Assembly: GCA_038237515.1 (NCBI GenBank)
Contig: JBBRYP010000042.1
Location: 1-39,015, forward strand
Source of the DNA: JBBQDZ01 sp038237515
Lineage (GTDB): Bacteria > Actinomycetota > Thermoleophilia > Gaiellales > Gaiellaceae
Length of the DNA: 39,015 bases
Reading direction: 5' to 3'
Below the pieces are notes generated by a model. That model was given only the letters and a program-made list of their open reading frames with translations. It searched no databases and was not told where the DNA came from. Position 1 is the first letter of the stretch, and the number at the start of each line of letters is the position of its first letter. The translations under genes and the position numbers were made by a program. Positions 29,897-37,887 of the stretch are shown here, piece by piece.

Positions 29897-30966
29897 GAGC
29901 CGACAACCTCGTCGAGGATCTCGGCGAAGGCGGCGGCCGTCCGCTCCCAGGTGAAGAGCGCGGCGCGCTCGAGGCCGCGCTGCCGGAGCTCCGACGCGAG
30001 CTCTCGATCCTCCAGCACGCGCACGAGCGCCTCCGCGAGGGCCTCGGGGTCGTGCGGGTCGCACAGGATCCCGCCGTCGCCGACGACCTCGGGAATCGAC
30101 GAGGCGCTCGAGGCGACGACCGGAGCGCCGCAGGCCATCGCCTCCAGCGGCTGGTAGCCGAAGCCTTCGTAGAGCGTCGCATCGAGGTACGCAGCGGCGG
30201 CGCGATAGGTGGCGACGAGCTCCTCGTCCGGGAGGTAGCCGAGCACCTCGACTCCCGCGCGACCCGCGAGCGCGGCCCCGGGCAGGCTGCCGCCGACGAG
30301 GAGCCTGACCGGGTTCCGGAGCCGGTCCCGAGCGCGCGCGAACGCCTCGACGACCGTCTGGGTGTTGTCACGGGGGTCGGCGGAGGCCAGGTGGAAGACG
30401 TAGCGTCCGCCGGAATCCATCCGAGGAACAGGCGCCAGGTCGCGCCCGAAGCCGGCGTCCAGGCCTGGGTAGACGACCCGAATCCGTCCCCGCAGCTCGG
30501 GAACCGCTTCCTCGAGCTCGCGCGCCGTCGCCTGCGAGCCGGCGACGACCCTGGCCGCGTGGCGAAGACTCGGCTTCCAGAGCGCGGACGTGAAGAGGTC
30601 GCTCGCGCGCTGCCAGGGTCCCCGCGGCTGCTCCATGCGGTGTGTCGGCAGCTCGAACAGCCAGACGACATAGGGGGTCCGGTCCCAGAGCGGGAGCCGG
30701 TCGGTCAGCGTCACCAGGGCATCGAGGCGCGCCCTGCGGGCCGCGAGCGGCATCCCCCACTGCTGCCAGACGAGGAAGTACCGCTGTCGGATCGGCTCGA
30801 TCCGAGCTCCCGAAAGCGTGAGGAGCCGTGCACCCTCGCCCCGGACGAACGCGACCACCTCGTGGCCCCCGTGCGCGGCGAGCGCCTCCACGAGCCGCCG
30901 CTGCGAGCGTGCGTGTCCCTTGCCGCCCGCGGCGACCTGGATCGCGTCAACCCCGATCCGGGCCAC
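29893..30966 (-). CDS. GT4 glycosyltransferase
   Basis: A 357-residue GT-B enzyme of the mannosyltransferase type found in bacterial and archaeal surface loci. IGVDAIQVAAGGKGHARSQ forms the N-terminal acceptor loop. YVFHLASADPRDNTQTVVEA, VEVLGYLPDEELVATYRAA and DATLYEGFGYQPLEAMACG, the last with E-x7-E, form the donor domain. The SASSIPEVVGDGGILCDPHDPEAL ending is standard for the group, where the SS-x-PEV motif occurs widely. The GTG at 30966 overlaps the upstream gene by 20 bases; no other start fits the conserved N-terminus. Confidence 0.86.
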   Translation of the reverse strand: MARIGVDAIQVAAGGKGHARSQRRLVEALAAHGGHEVVAFVRGEGARLLTLSGARIEPIRQRYFLVWQQWGMPLAARRARLDALVTLTDRLPLWDRTPYVVWLFELPTHRMEQPRGPWQRASDLFTSALWKPSLRHAARVVAGSQATARELEEAVPELRGRIRVVYPGLDAGFGRDLAPVPRMDSGGRYVFHLASADPRDNTQTVVEAFARARDRLRNPVRLLVGGSLPGAALAGRAGVEVLGYLPDEELVATYRAAAAYLDATLYEGFGYQPLEAMACGAPVVASSASSIPEVVGDGGILCDPHDPEALAEALVRVLEDRELASELRQRGLERAALFTWERTAAAFAEILDEVVGS

Positions 30967-31876
30967 GGCGACGCGCGCGCAGCCGGCGGACGGCGTGGGC
31001 CGGCAGCAGGCTCTTGAGGGCGAGGGCGAGCGATCGGCTCGAGGCGTTCCGCGGGTGGAGGGCGAGCCCGTGCCAGAGGTAGCGCCTGGCACGCCAGAGG
31101 TCGAGCGCGTCGTAGAGGTAGTCGCCGGCCGCGAGGTACGCGCTCGAGCGTCCCTCCCGCGCGAAGGGCCGCAGCTCTGCCGGCAGGCTCGCCCCGCCGA
31201 GGAAGTCGTCGGCGAAGCGGATGTAGTCGTTGGCCTTGCGGACACCGCTACCCATCGTCTTCGAGGCCGGATGCTCACGGTAGGTGGAGAGCGGCGTGGG
31301 GATCCGCTCGACCCGGCCGAGCGCCGACACTCGCAGGTAGAACTGGAAGTCGAAGAAGTAGTAGCCGCTCTCGTCCAGCGGCCCTGCCCGTTCCCAGGCG
31401 TGCCGGCGCCACATCGAGCTGGGCTGCACGACGTGGTTGTCCGCCCGGCGAACCATGAGTGCGGGCTCCCAAGGCCGCGACGGCAACCTCCCCGTCTGCC
31501 GGGACTCGGCGTCCGTGTAGATCGCGTCGCCGTAGACCATGAGGAGCGCCGGATCGCGCTCGAGCGCCTCCACCATCGTCGCCACCGCTCCCGGCAGGAG
31601 CGTGTCGTCGGAGTTGACGAAGGCCAGGTACTCGCCGCCCGCCCGCGCGAAGCCGCGGTTCAGCGCCGCGACCTGGCCGGCGTTCTCCTGCTGCGTCCAC
31701 CATGCGAGGCGGTCCGCGTGACGGCGGACGATCTCCAGGCTCCCGTCGGTCGAGCCGTCGTCGACGACGATGTACTCGATCGGCGCGTAGTCCTGGTCGA
31801 GCACCGATCGGATCGTCTCCTCCAGGAACCGGGCCTGGTTGTACGACGGAGTCACGATCGAGACGAGCGGCTTCAA
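30947..31876 (-). CDS. GT2 glycosyltransferase, TTG start
   Basis: A 309-residue GT-A enzyme. LVSIVTPSYNQARFLEETI opens the fold, YIVVDDGSTDGSLEIV binds the nucleotide, YLAFVNSDDTLLPGA carries the metal site (NSDD) and ESGYYFFDFQFYLRVSALG contains the late acidic site. No membrane helix is present. The start is TTG at 31876: it overlaps the preceding stop as TTGA and lies just ahead of the first strand. It acts in the cytoplasm on a lipid-linked acceptor; the sugar is unknown. Confidence 0.86.
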   Translation of the reverse strand: MKPLVSIVTPSYNQARFLEETIRSVLDQDYAPIEYIVVDDGSTDGSLEIVRRHADRLAWWTQQENAGQVAALNRGFARAGGEYLAFVNSDDTLLPGAVATMVEALERDPALLMVYGDAIYTDAESRQTGRLPSRPWEPALMVRRADNHVVQPSSMWRRHAWERAGPLDESGYYFFDFQFYLRVSALGRVERIPTPLSTYREHPASKTMGSGVRKANDYIRFADDFLGGASLPAELRPFAREGRSSAYLAAGDYLYDALDLWRARRYLWHGLALHPRNASSRSLALALKSLLPAHAVRRLRARRRGPDRG

Positions 31877-33081
31877 GCTGCCAGCGTCTCCTCGTAGAGC
31901 CGCTCGTAGCGATCCGCCTGCAGCCGGAGCGAGAACTCGGCAGCGGCGGCGGCACGAGCGCGAACCGACAGGTGCTCCCGTAACTCGTCGTCGCGGAGGA
32001 GGCGATCCAGCGCCTGCGCGAATGACCGGGCGTCGGCGAAGCGCGCGTGGAGGCCGGTCTCGCCGTCGCGGACGACGTCGGTGACGCCGCCGGCGTCGAA
32101 GGAGACACAGGGGGTCCCGCACGCGAGGCTCTCAGGCGCGGTCTGCGTCTGGACGTCGGCGAGCGTCGGGACGGCGAAGACGTCGGCAGCACGGTAGGCA
32201 TCCGCCAGCCGCTCCCCCTCCAGCGGCCCCAGCGCACGGTGCTCGATGCCCGGCGCGACCGCGCCCGAACCGGCCGTGACCAGCAGCGGCGGCCGCTCGA
32301 GGAGCCGGAGGGCCTCCTCCAGGAGGTGCAGTCCCTTCCGGCGCTCGCGCAGGTCGGACGCGACGAAGAGAACGACCGGCCGCTCCATCGGGAGACCGAC
32401 TCGCGCTCGCGCCTCCTCCCTCGGACCGGGGGCGAAGAGGTCGGTGTCGACACCGTGGGGAATCCGGTGCACCGGGAAGCGGCGCAGGAGCGGGCTCGTG
32501 CGAACCCGGCCCTCGGACCAGCGGGAGGCGACGACGAGCGTCAGCCGCGGCGTTCGTGCGTAGACGGACCGCTTCAGCCGCCACAGCAGGGCGGTCGTAT
32601 CGCGACGGAGCCGCGGGTACTCGCGCAGGTGGGGGCAGGCGCCGCAGCCGGTGCGCCACCGCTCGCACTCGAGCGCGTACGCGACGTGACCGGTGTAGGC
32701 CCAGTCGTCTTCGAGCAACCAGACGAGGGGACGCCGCCGGCCGAGCAGCGGCAGCGCCGTGAAGGCGAAGTAGCTGCCGTGGAGGTTGTGCAGCTGGACG
32801 ACATCCGCCTCCCGGAACCAGGGGTCCGAGACGAGGGCGAAGGAGGACGGGTAGAGCGCGTACTGAAGCCCGAGCCTGTCGAGCAGCTCTCCGCAGGCGC
32901 GATCGGCGGCGCGCCAACCCGCATGCCGCTTCAGCGACCGCGTCTCCGCGTCCGGCGTCAGCTTGCGCCCGACGAGCATGCGGGACACGTGGCGACGTCC
33001 CAGGAGCTCGCGGTGGAGCTTGTACGCGACGAGGGCCGCGCCTCCGCCGCGGTCGGATTCGCTGATGTGCAGGACGTTCAA
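31873..33081 (-). CDS. WcaC-like GT4 glycosyltransferase, TTG start
   Basis: A 402-residue GT-B enzyme. The N-terminus NVLHISESDRGGGAALVAYKL has the GGAA acceptor loop, and VVQLHNLHGSYF followed by WLLEDDWAYTGHVAYALECE and CGACPHL is typical of the WcaC-like branch, including the Cys-rich segment. The donor domain shows LFVASDLRERRKGLHLLEEA, FAVPTLADVQTQTAPESLACG and FDAGGVTDVVRDGETG. TTG 33081 is the only start that keeps the conserved N-terminus; a minus-strand TATGCT box at 33099-33094 lies 12 bases before it. It heads the leftward operon of four transferases. Confidence 0.83.
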   Translation of the reverse strand: MNVLHISESDRGGGAALVAYKLHRELLGRRHVSRMLVGRKLTPDAETRSLKRHAGWRAADRACGELLDRLGLQYALYPSSFALVSDPWFREADVVQLHNLHGSYFAFTALPLLGRRRPLVWLLEDDWAYTGHVAYALECERWRTGCGACPHLREYPRLRRDTTALLWRLKRSVYARTPRLTLVVASRWSEGRVRTSPLLRRFPVHRIPHGVDTDLFAPGPREEARARVGLPMERPVVLFVASDLRERRKGLHLLEEALRLLERPPLLVTAGSGAVAPGIEHRALGPLEGERLADAYRAADVFAVPTLADVQTQTAPESLACGTPCVSFDAGGVTDVVRDGETGLHARFADARSFAQALDRLLRDDELREHLSVRARAAAAAEFSLRLQADRYERLYEETLAA

Positions 33082-33093
33082 GGGTGCCGGGCT

Positions 33094-33103
33094 AGCATAG
33101 GCT
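33094..33103. promoter_or_regulatory. Divergent -10 boxes sharing one TA
   Basis: AGCATAGGCT gives TAGGCT on the plus strand (33098-33103), 20 bases before ATG 33124. On the minus strand it gives TATGCT (33099-33094), 12 bases before TTG 33081. It differs in one base from AGCTTAGGCT in the divergent gap at 2128. No -35 is clear. Confidence 0.5.
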
Positions 33104-33123
33104 CGCAGCCCTGCCGCCCCGTG

Positions 33124-35646
33124 ATGCGCCTGCCCATCCCCGTCCTCTACGTCCACCACCGCTCGGAGCTCGGCGGTGCTCCCGCGAGCCTCTCCTATCT
33201 CATCCGGGAGCTCGCGGACAGCGAGTTCGAGCCGCACATCTACTGCCCCCCCGGCCCGGCGGCCGAGCTGTTCCGCCAGTCCGGCGCCCTCGTCCACACC
33301 GGCCCGGTGGCCGGTTTCACCCACATCTGGGCCTCGACCTACCGCGGCCGCCGGTGGCTGCTCTTCCTCCGCGAGCTCGCCCTCCTGCCACGGCATGTCG
33401 TGAGCTTCCGACGAACCCTCCGTCGCCACCGGTTCGAGCTCGTCCACTTCAACGACTCGCCGCTGATCCCGGCCGCGTGGATCGCTCGACGGGAGCGCCT
33501 GCCGGTCGTCTGGCACCTGCGCTCCGCGCTCCCCGACGGCGGGCGCGACCGGCGCTCGGACCTCGTGCGCATCGCGATTCGTCGGCTCGCAACGGCCTCG
33601 ATCGCGATCAACCACGACGTCGCCGGCGTCTTCGACGTGGGGGCTGTCGTGGTCCCGAACTCGGTCGACCTCGAGCGCTTCCGGCCCGGCGAGGGAACTC
33701 GAGCCAAGGCGGCCCTCGGGCTCCCCCACGACCTGCCCGTCGTCTCCTTCTTCGGCTTCGTCTATCCGTCGAAGGGGTTCCGGGAGTTCATCGAAGCGGC
33801 GGCGCTGCTGCGCGACCGCGGCATCGACGCGCGCTACCTGATCGTCGGCGGCGCCGTCCGTGGCGAGGAGTTCTTCCGGACGATGGTCGGCCGCAGCCTC
33901 CAGCTCGCCGACCTGACACGCGACTACGAGTCGGAGGCGAAGCGGCTCGTCGACGAGCTCGACCTGACCGAGCGGGTCCGGTTCATCCCTTTCACACAGG
34001 ACACCGCCAACCTCTACCAGGCGAGCGACATCGTCGTGGCGCCCTCGCAGGGGCCCGAGCTCGGCCGGCCGGTGATCGAGGCGGCGGCGAGCGGCGTGCC
34101 GGTCGTCGCCTCCGGCTCCCGCACGGGCGGCGGCGTCGTCGTTCCAGGCGAGAGCGGCATCCTCGTCGAGGGCTACGGCGCGGAAACCCTCGCCGACGCC
34201 GTCGCGGACCTGCTCCGTGACGAGATGCGGCGGCGAGCGCTCGGCCGCGCCGCGCGAACCCACGCGGAGCGCAACTTCGACCCCGCCCGGAACGCGCGCC
34301 GGATCGAGGCCATCTACCGCCGGATCGCCCCGCCCCGCGGCCGGACGCCCGTCCTCTACGTCCACCACCGACCCCAGCTCGGCGGAGCGCCTTCGAGCCT
34401 CGCCCAGCTCATCCGCCACCTCGACCACCGCTTCGACCCGCACGTGTTCTGCCCCGAGGGTCCGGCCGCGGACCTCTTCGCCGAGGCGGGCGCGACCGTC
34501 CACACCGGCGACGTCTCGATCTTCGCCCACGTCTGGGACAGCCCTTACGAAGGTCTCCGCTGGCTCGTCCTCAGCCGCGAGATCGCAGCGCTGCCGCCGC
34601 ATCTGCACCAGCTGACGCGGCTGATGCGGGAGCACCGCTTCCCCATCGTCCACCTGAACGACTCCCCGCTCCTCGCGGCCGCGTGGGTCGCACACGGGCA
34701 CGGAGCGAAAGTCGTCTGGCACCTGCGCTCGGCGCTCGCCGGCGAGGGGCGGGACCGGCGCAGCCGGGCGATCGCGACGTTGATGGAGCGCTGGGGCGAC
34801 GCGGCGATCGCCATCGACCGGGACGTGGCCGAGCGGTTCCCGCTGCGGCTGCCGCTGACGATCGTCCACAACTCGGTGACTCCGCCCGCGCCGTCGAGGA
34901 ACGGTGCCGGACGCGCGGCGCTCGGCCTCCCCGAGGATCGCGTCACCGTCGGCTTCGCGGGATTCGTGCGACGGCAGAAGGGCTGGCCGGAGCTCGTCTC
35001 GGCGGCGGAGATCCTCGTCGACGAGGGCGCGCCCGCGCACTTCGTGATCATGGGCGGCGGCGTCCGCCCGCCCGAGTACTTCCGCACCGTCCGCGGCCGC
35101 GCGCTCGCCGCCACGAACCTGCTGACCGACGAGGAGTCGGCGATCAAGGAGCTCGTGGCGCGGAAGGGCCTCGGCCCGTACTTCTCCTTCCTGCCGTTCA
35201 CCGCGGAGACCGGCGAGATCTACAGCGCGCTCGACGTCGTCACCTTCCCGAACCAGGGCGTGGGTCTCGGGCGGCCGGTGCTCGAGGCCGCCACCTACGG
35301 GAAGCCGGTCGTCGCGTCGGGCTCGGCGAGCGGCGCTGGCGTGCTGCTGCCGGAGCGGACGGGACTCCTACTCGACGACGCGAGGCCGAAGGAGATCGCG
35401 GCCGCGCTGCGCGAGCTGATCGGGGACGCCGGCCTGCGCCGGCGCCTCGGCTCCGCTGCCGCAGAGCATGCCCGCCAGCGGTTCGACCCCGTTCGGAACG
35501 CCCGCGCCGTCGAGCGCGTGTACGACTCGATGATCGTGACAGGACGACCATCGCGGGAGCAGGAGCCGGGCGGGCTGGCCAGCGCGTCGCCGTCTAAACG
35601 CGAATCCCGTCCCGGAACTACGTGTCGGTCTCGAGCCGGCTCGTAA
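33124..35646 (+). CDS. Tandem GT-B glycosyltransferase with two complete modules
   Basis: An 840-residue protein made of two homologous GT4-like modules, residues about 1-407 and 408-815. Each starts with the same block: PVLYVHHRSELGGAPASLSY in the first and PVLYVHHRPQLGGAPSSLAQ in the second. They stay aligned through VHFNDSPLIPAAWIA and VHLNDSPLLAAAWVA, VWHLRSAL in both, FFRTMVGRSLQLADL and YFRTVRGRALAATNL, FIPFTQDT and FLPFTAET, and finally LGRPVIEAA and LGRPVLEAA. It may transfer two sugars in turn or two copies of the same one. The tail of about 25 residues after the second module is low-complexity and overlaps the convergent gene by 29 bases. GTG 33121 is an alternative start. Confidence 0.88.
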   Translation: MRLPIPVLYVHHRSELGGAPASLSYLIRELADSEFEPHIYCPPGPAAELFRQSGALVHTGPVAGFTHIWASTYRGRRWLLFLRELALLPRHVVSFRRTLRRHRFELVHFNDSPLIPAAWIARRERLPVVWHLRSALPDGGRDRRSDLVRIAIRRLATASIAINHDVAGVFDVGAVVVPNSVDLERFRPGEGTRAKAALGLPHDLPVVSFFGFVYPSKGFREFIEAAALLRDRGIDARYLIVGGAVRGEEFFRTMVGRSLQLADLTRDYESEAKRLVDELDLTERVRFIPFTQDTANLYQASDIVVAPSQGPELGRPVIEAAASGVPVVASGSRTGGGVVVPGESGILVEGYGAETLADAVADLLRDEMRRRALGRAARTHAERNFDPARNARRIEAIYRRIAPPRGRTPVLYVHHRPQLGGAPSSLAQLIRHLDHRFDPHVFCPEGPAADLFAEAGATVHTGDVSIFAHVWDSPYEGLRWLVLSREIAALPPHLHQLTRLMREHRFPIVHLNDSPLLAAAWVAHGHGAKVVWHLRSALAGEGRDRRSRAIATLMERWGDAAIAIDRDVAERFPLRLPLTIVHNSVTPPAPSRNGAGRAALGLPEDRVTVGFAGFVRRQKGWPELVSAAEILVDEGAPAHFVIMGGGVRPPEYFRTVRGRALAATNLLTDEESAIKELVARKGLGPYFSFLPFTAETGEIYSALDVVTFPNQGVGLGRPVLEAATYGKPVVASGSASGAGVLLPERTGLLLDDARPKEIAAALRELIGDAGLRRRLGSAAAEHARQRFDPVRNARAVERVYDSMIVTGRPSREQEPGGLASASPSKRESRPGTTCRSRAGS

Positions 35647-37072
35647 GCGCGCGGAGCCGGCGTTCCGCGAGCGCCGTCAGCAGGCGCCAGCGCAAGCGCC
35701 GGCCCGCCCACTTCGAGCGCCTCAGCTCGGCGGCGAGCGACGGAGCGAGGTAGCCGCGCGCGATCCCGCGGAGGACAGCATCCGGAAGCGAGCCGTCTTC
35801 GAGCGCCTCGCGGAAGCCACCGAGCCAGAGTTCGCGGAGCGGATTCTCGTCGCTCTTCCACGGCTGCGTCGGAACGACCGTGTAGTGCACCAGCTTCGTC
35901 ACGCCTGGCTCGTAGCGCTCGAGACTGTTCCACGTCGTCGGGATGCGCTCCGCGATCTGCTCCGGCGGGAGGACGCACAGGTCGGTCATCAGCTGCTGGT
36001 AGCCGTAGCGCCCCTCGTCGAGCCCGCGGACGATCTCGTCCACGTTCCAGCGCAGGCGGGAGCAGTCGAGCATCATCGCGGCCAAGTGACGGCCCGGCTT
36101 GAAGCTCGGGTCGTCCTTCCATTGAGCGGGAGCCTCCGGCTGGTTCGTGCAGAGAACCGTCGCGCCGTCGAACGGGAGTCCCCACAGCTCCGCGATGTCG
36201 CCGAAGACCTGCATGTCGCAGTCGAGGTAGAGCGCCCTTCCCTCGAAGCCACAGAGCTCGGGAATCAGGAAGCGGTAGAACGAGAAGCCCGTTCGCGGCC
36301 GGTTCTCCGGATCCCGCGGTACCGGAACCGGCATGTCCTTCATCACCGTGAACTCGACCGGCCGGCTCGAGTGCTGCCGGATCGACCTCTCGAGGACGGC
36401 CGCCGCTACGAGCTGCGAATCGTCGGCACCGACGAAGATCCGAGCGGGCTCGGTGCTCACGAGCGGAGCGTAGTCGAGCCCGTGCCGCGAGACGATCGCC
36501 GCGATCTCACCAAACTGGTCGTCGAAGCTGAGCCGGGTGTTCGCGAGCATGGTCGTCTGCTCGAGATCTTCGAACGTGCTCGAGTAGCCCCGCCCGCCGT
36601 CGATTCCGAGCGAGCGCACGGTCTTCACCCCTACGTGGCCGAGGATGTCCAGCGCGGCCTCGGCGCTGAAGAACCGCGTGTGGACGACGGGCGCGGCTCC
36701 GACGGGGGGACCGTTCGCGAGGTTGTACCAGACGAGCCTCCCCTGCTCGTCGAGCTCGCGAAGCACGGGCACGTCGTCGAAGAAGTCCTCGAGGAGGGCG
36801 TCGGTCGGACCGAAGTCGACGTGCGGCCGCCGCGGCATGAGCAGCCAGCGAGCGTTCTCGCGCAGGGCGTCGGCGCAGGTGGCGGCGACGTCGAGGTCGA
36901 TCGCATGCGCGACGTCGACCGCCAGCTCGCGCACGACGTGGTTGAGCGCGAAGAGGTTGTACCGATGCAGGTCGAAGTCGCCGATGCGCGAGAAGGTGGG
37001 GCCCTTGCCGAGGAGCAGCCATGGCTTCGCGTGCAGCTCGGGGTTCCCGCTCCATTCCCGCAGATCGATCAT
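35618..37072 (-). CDS. Two-domain protein: Rossmann-like N-terminal domain plus GT8 transferase
   Basis: A 484-residue protein. Residues about 210-440 are a GT8 domain: RIFVGADDSQLVAAAVLERS opens it, GFSFYRFLIPELC follows and LDCDMQVFGD carries the DxD site at 284-286; the family uses nucleotide sugars in a retaining reaction. Residues about 12-205 form a separate domain with LLGKGPTFSRI (a G-x-GP-S/T loop), FALNHVV and, later, VGVKTVRSLGIDGG. This pattern resembles the Rossmann folds of DUF115 (MptE-like) and GT42 sialyltransferase families; I cannot settle which. The ATG at 37072 begins MIDLREWSGNPELH; a longer frame to 37189 would overlap the upstream methyltransferase and looks like shadow coding. 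The 3' end overlaps the convergent tandem transferase. Confidence 0.78.
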   Translation of the reverse strand: MIDLREWSGNPELHAKPWLLLGKGPTFSRIGDFDLHRYNLFALNHVVRELAVDVAHAIDLDVAATCADALRENARWLLMPRRPHVDFGPTDALLEDFFDDVPVLRELDEQGRLVWYNLANGPPVGAAPVVHTRFFSAEAALDILGHVGVKTVRSLGIDGGRGYSSTFEDLEQTTMLANTRLSFDDQFGEIAAIVSRHGLDYAPLVSTEPARIFVGADDSQLVAAAVLERSIRQHSSRPVEFTVMKDMPVPVPRDPENRPRTGFSFYRFLIPELCGFEGRALYLDCDMQVFGDIAELWGLPFDGATVLCTNQPEAPAQWKDDPSFKPGRHLAAMMLDCSRLRWNVDEIVRGLDEGRYGYQQLMTDLCVLPPEQIAERIPTTWNSLERYEPGVTKLVHYTVVPTQPWKSDENPLRELWLGGFREALEDGSLPDAVLRGIARGYLAPSLAAELRRSKWAGRRLRWRLLTALAERRLRALTSRLETDT

Positions 37073-37104
37073 CGCGCGCGCCTCACCGTCTGAACGTAGC
37101 CGCT

Positions 37105-37845
37105 TCAGAGGTGGCAGACGAAGGCGATGCGGTTCCCGCAGCAGCGGCCGAGTTCGGACAGCCGAAGCTCCGGCCACGACTCGGCGCATTCGTGCAACGC
37201 ACGCTGGACGCCGTGCCGCGGGTTCCCGCGGTAGCGGAACCAGTCATCGATCAACAGGACGCTTCCGTCGCCCAGCAGCGAGCGCAGAAACGAGAAGACC
37301 GGTACCGCCGATTCATAGAGGTCGCAGTCGACGAAGGCCGCGCACACGCTCTGCAGGTCGTGAACCCTCCGGGTCTCGTCTGTGAGCGTCTCGTCGAACC
37401 AGCCGGGGACGGGGACGACAGGATTCGCAAGGTCCGCAAGCTCAACGCGGCGAAGCAGGTCCTCGAGTGGTGCGCTGTACGTGCCCGGCGCCGAGAAATG
37501 GGCGGGCGTGTGAGGCCCGGCACTCGGGAGACCGGAGAACGAATCGAAGGCGAAGAGCCGCTTGCGGGCGAGAAAGTCAGCGTCGACGGCGTGTCCGAAC
37601 TGATTGCCGTGCCCGACGTAGAGATCCCAGTAGCGGCGGAGCGACCGGCCCATCTCGACAAGGCTGTCGCCGCGGTAGACGCCGAACTCGGCGTAGTCGC
37701 CTGGGATCTGGTTGAAGACGACGAAGCGCGCCACGTCGGCCGCGAGACGCTGCGCGGGGTAGCGGTCGAGCACGCGCTCGAGCTCCGCCCGCACCGGGCG
37801 CAGGACGAAGCGCTCGCGAAGCGCTTTGCGGAGATCGCCGAGCAA
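37105..37845 (-). CDS. TylF/MycF-like macrocin O-methyltransferase family protein
   Basis: A 246-residue protein of the TylF family. GDYAEFGVYRGDSLVEMG is SAM motif I, LFAFDSFSGLPSAG is the family block after strand 2, and AAFVDCDLYESAVPVFSFL followed by VLLIDDWFRYRGNPRHGV holds the acidic metal-binding residues. Such enzymes methylate sugar hydroxyls in natural products and in surface glycans. The start is uncertain: TTG 37845 gives MLGDLRKALRER and a family-like length, but it has no clear ribosome site, and the nearest box on this strand (TATCCC, 37877-37872) is 26 bases away. It lies 32 bases before the GT8 gene and is likely co-transcribed with it. Confidence 0.83.
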   Translation of the reverse strand: MLGDLRKALRERFVLRPVRAELERVLDRYPAQRLAADVARFVVFNQIPGDYAEFGVYRGDSLVEMGRSLRRYWDLYVGHGNQFGHAVDADFLARKRLFAFDSFSGLPSAGPHTPAHFSAPGTYSAPLEDLLRRVELADLANPVVPVPGWFDETLTDETRRVHDLQSVCAAFVDCDLYESAVPVFSFLRSLLGDGSVLLIDDWFRYRGNPRHGVQRALHECAESWPELRLSELGRCCGNRIAFVCHL

Positions 37846-37875
37846 TGAGCAATCGTTGCACGCGTGGCGCAGGGA

Positions 37876-37881
37876 TAGGCT
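37876..37881 (+). promoter_or_regulatory. -10 box of the last glycosyltransferase gene
   Basis: TAGGCT ends 6 bases before the GTG at 37888, the same hexamer and layout as at 2132 and 16337. No -35 at a normal distance is visible. It decides the start of the gene below. Unlike the other divergent gaps, the opposite-strand box here (TATCCC) lacks the final T. Confidence 0.5.
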
Positions 37882-37887
37882 CGGAGG

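Noticed and set aside
32047..33120. Upstream extension of the tandem transferase frame on the plus strand
   Set aside because: It is antisense to a well-supported GT4 gene and has shadow composition; the conserved protein starts at 33124.
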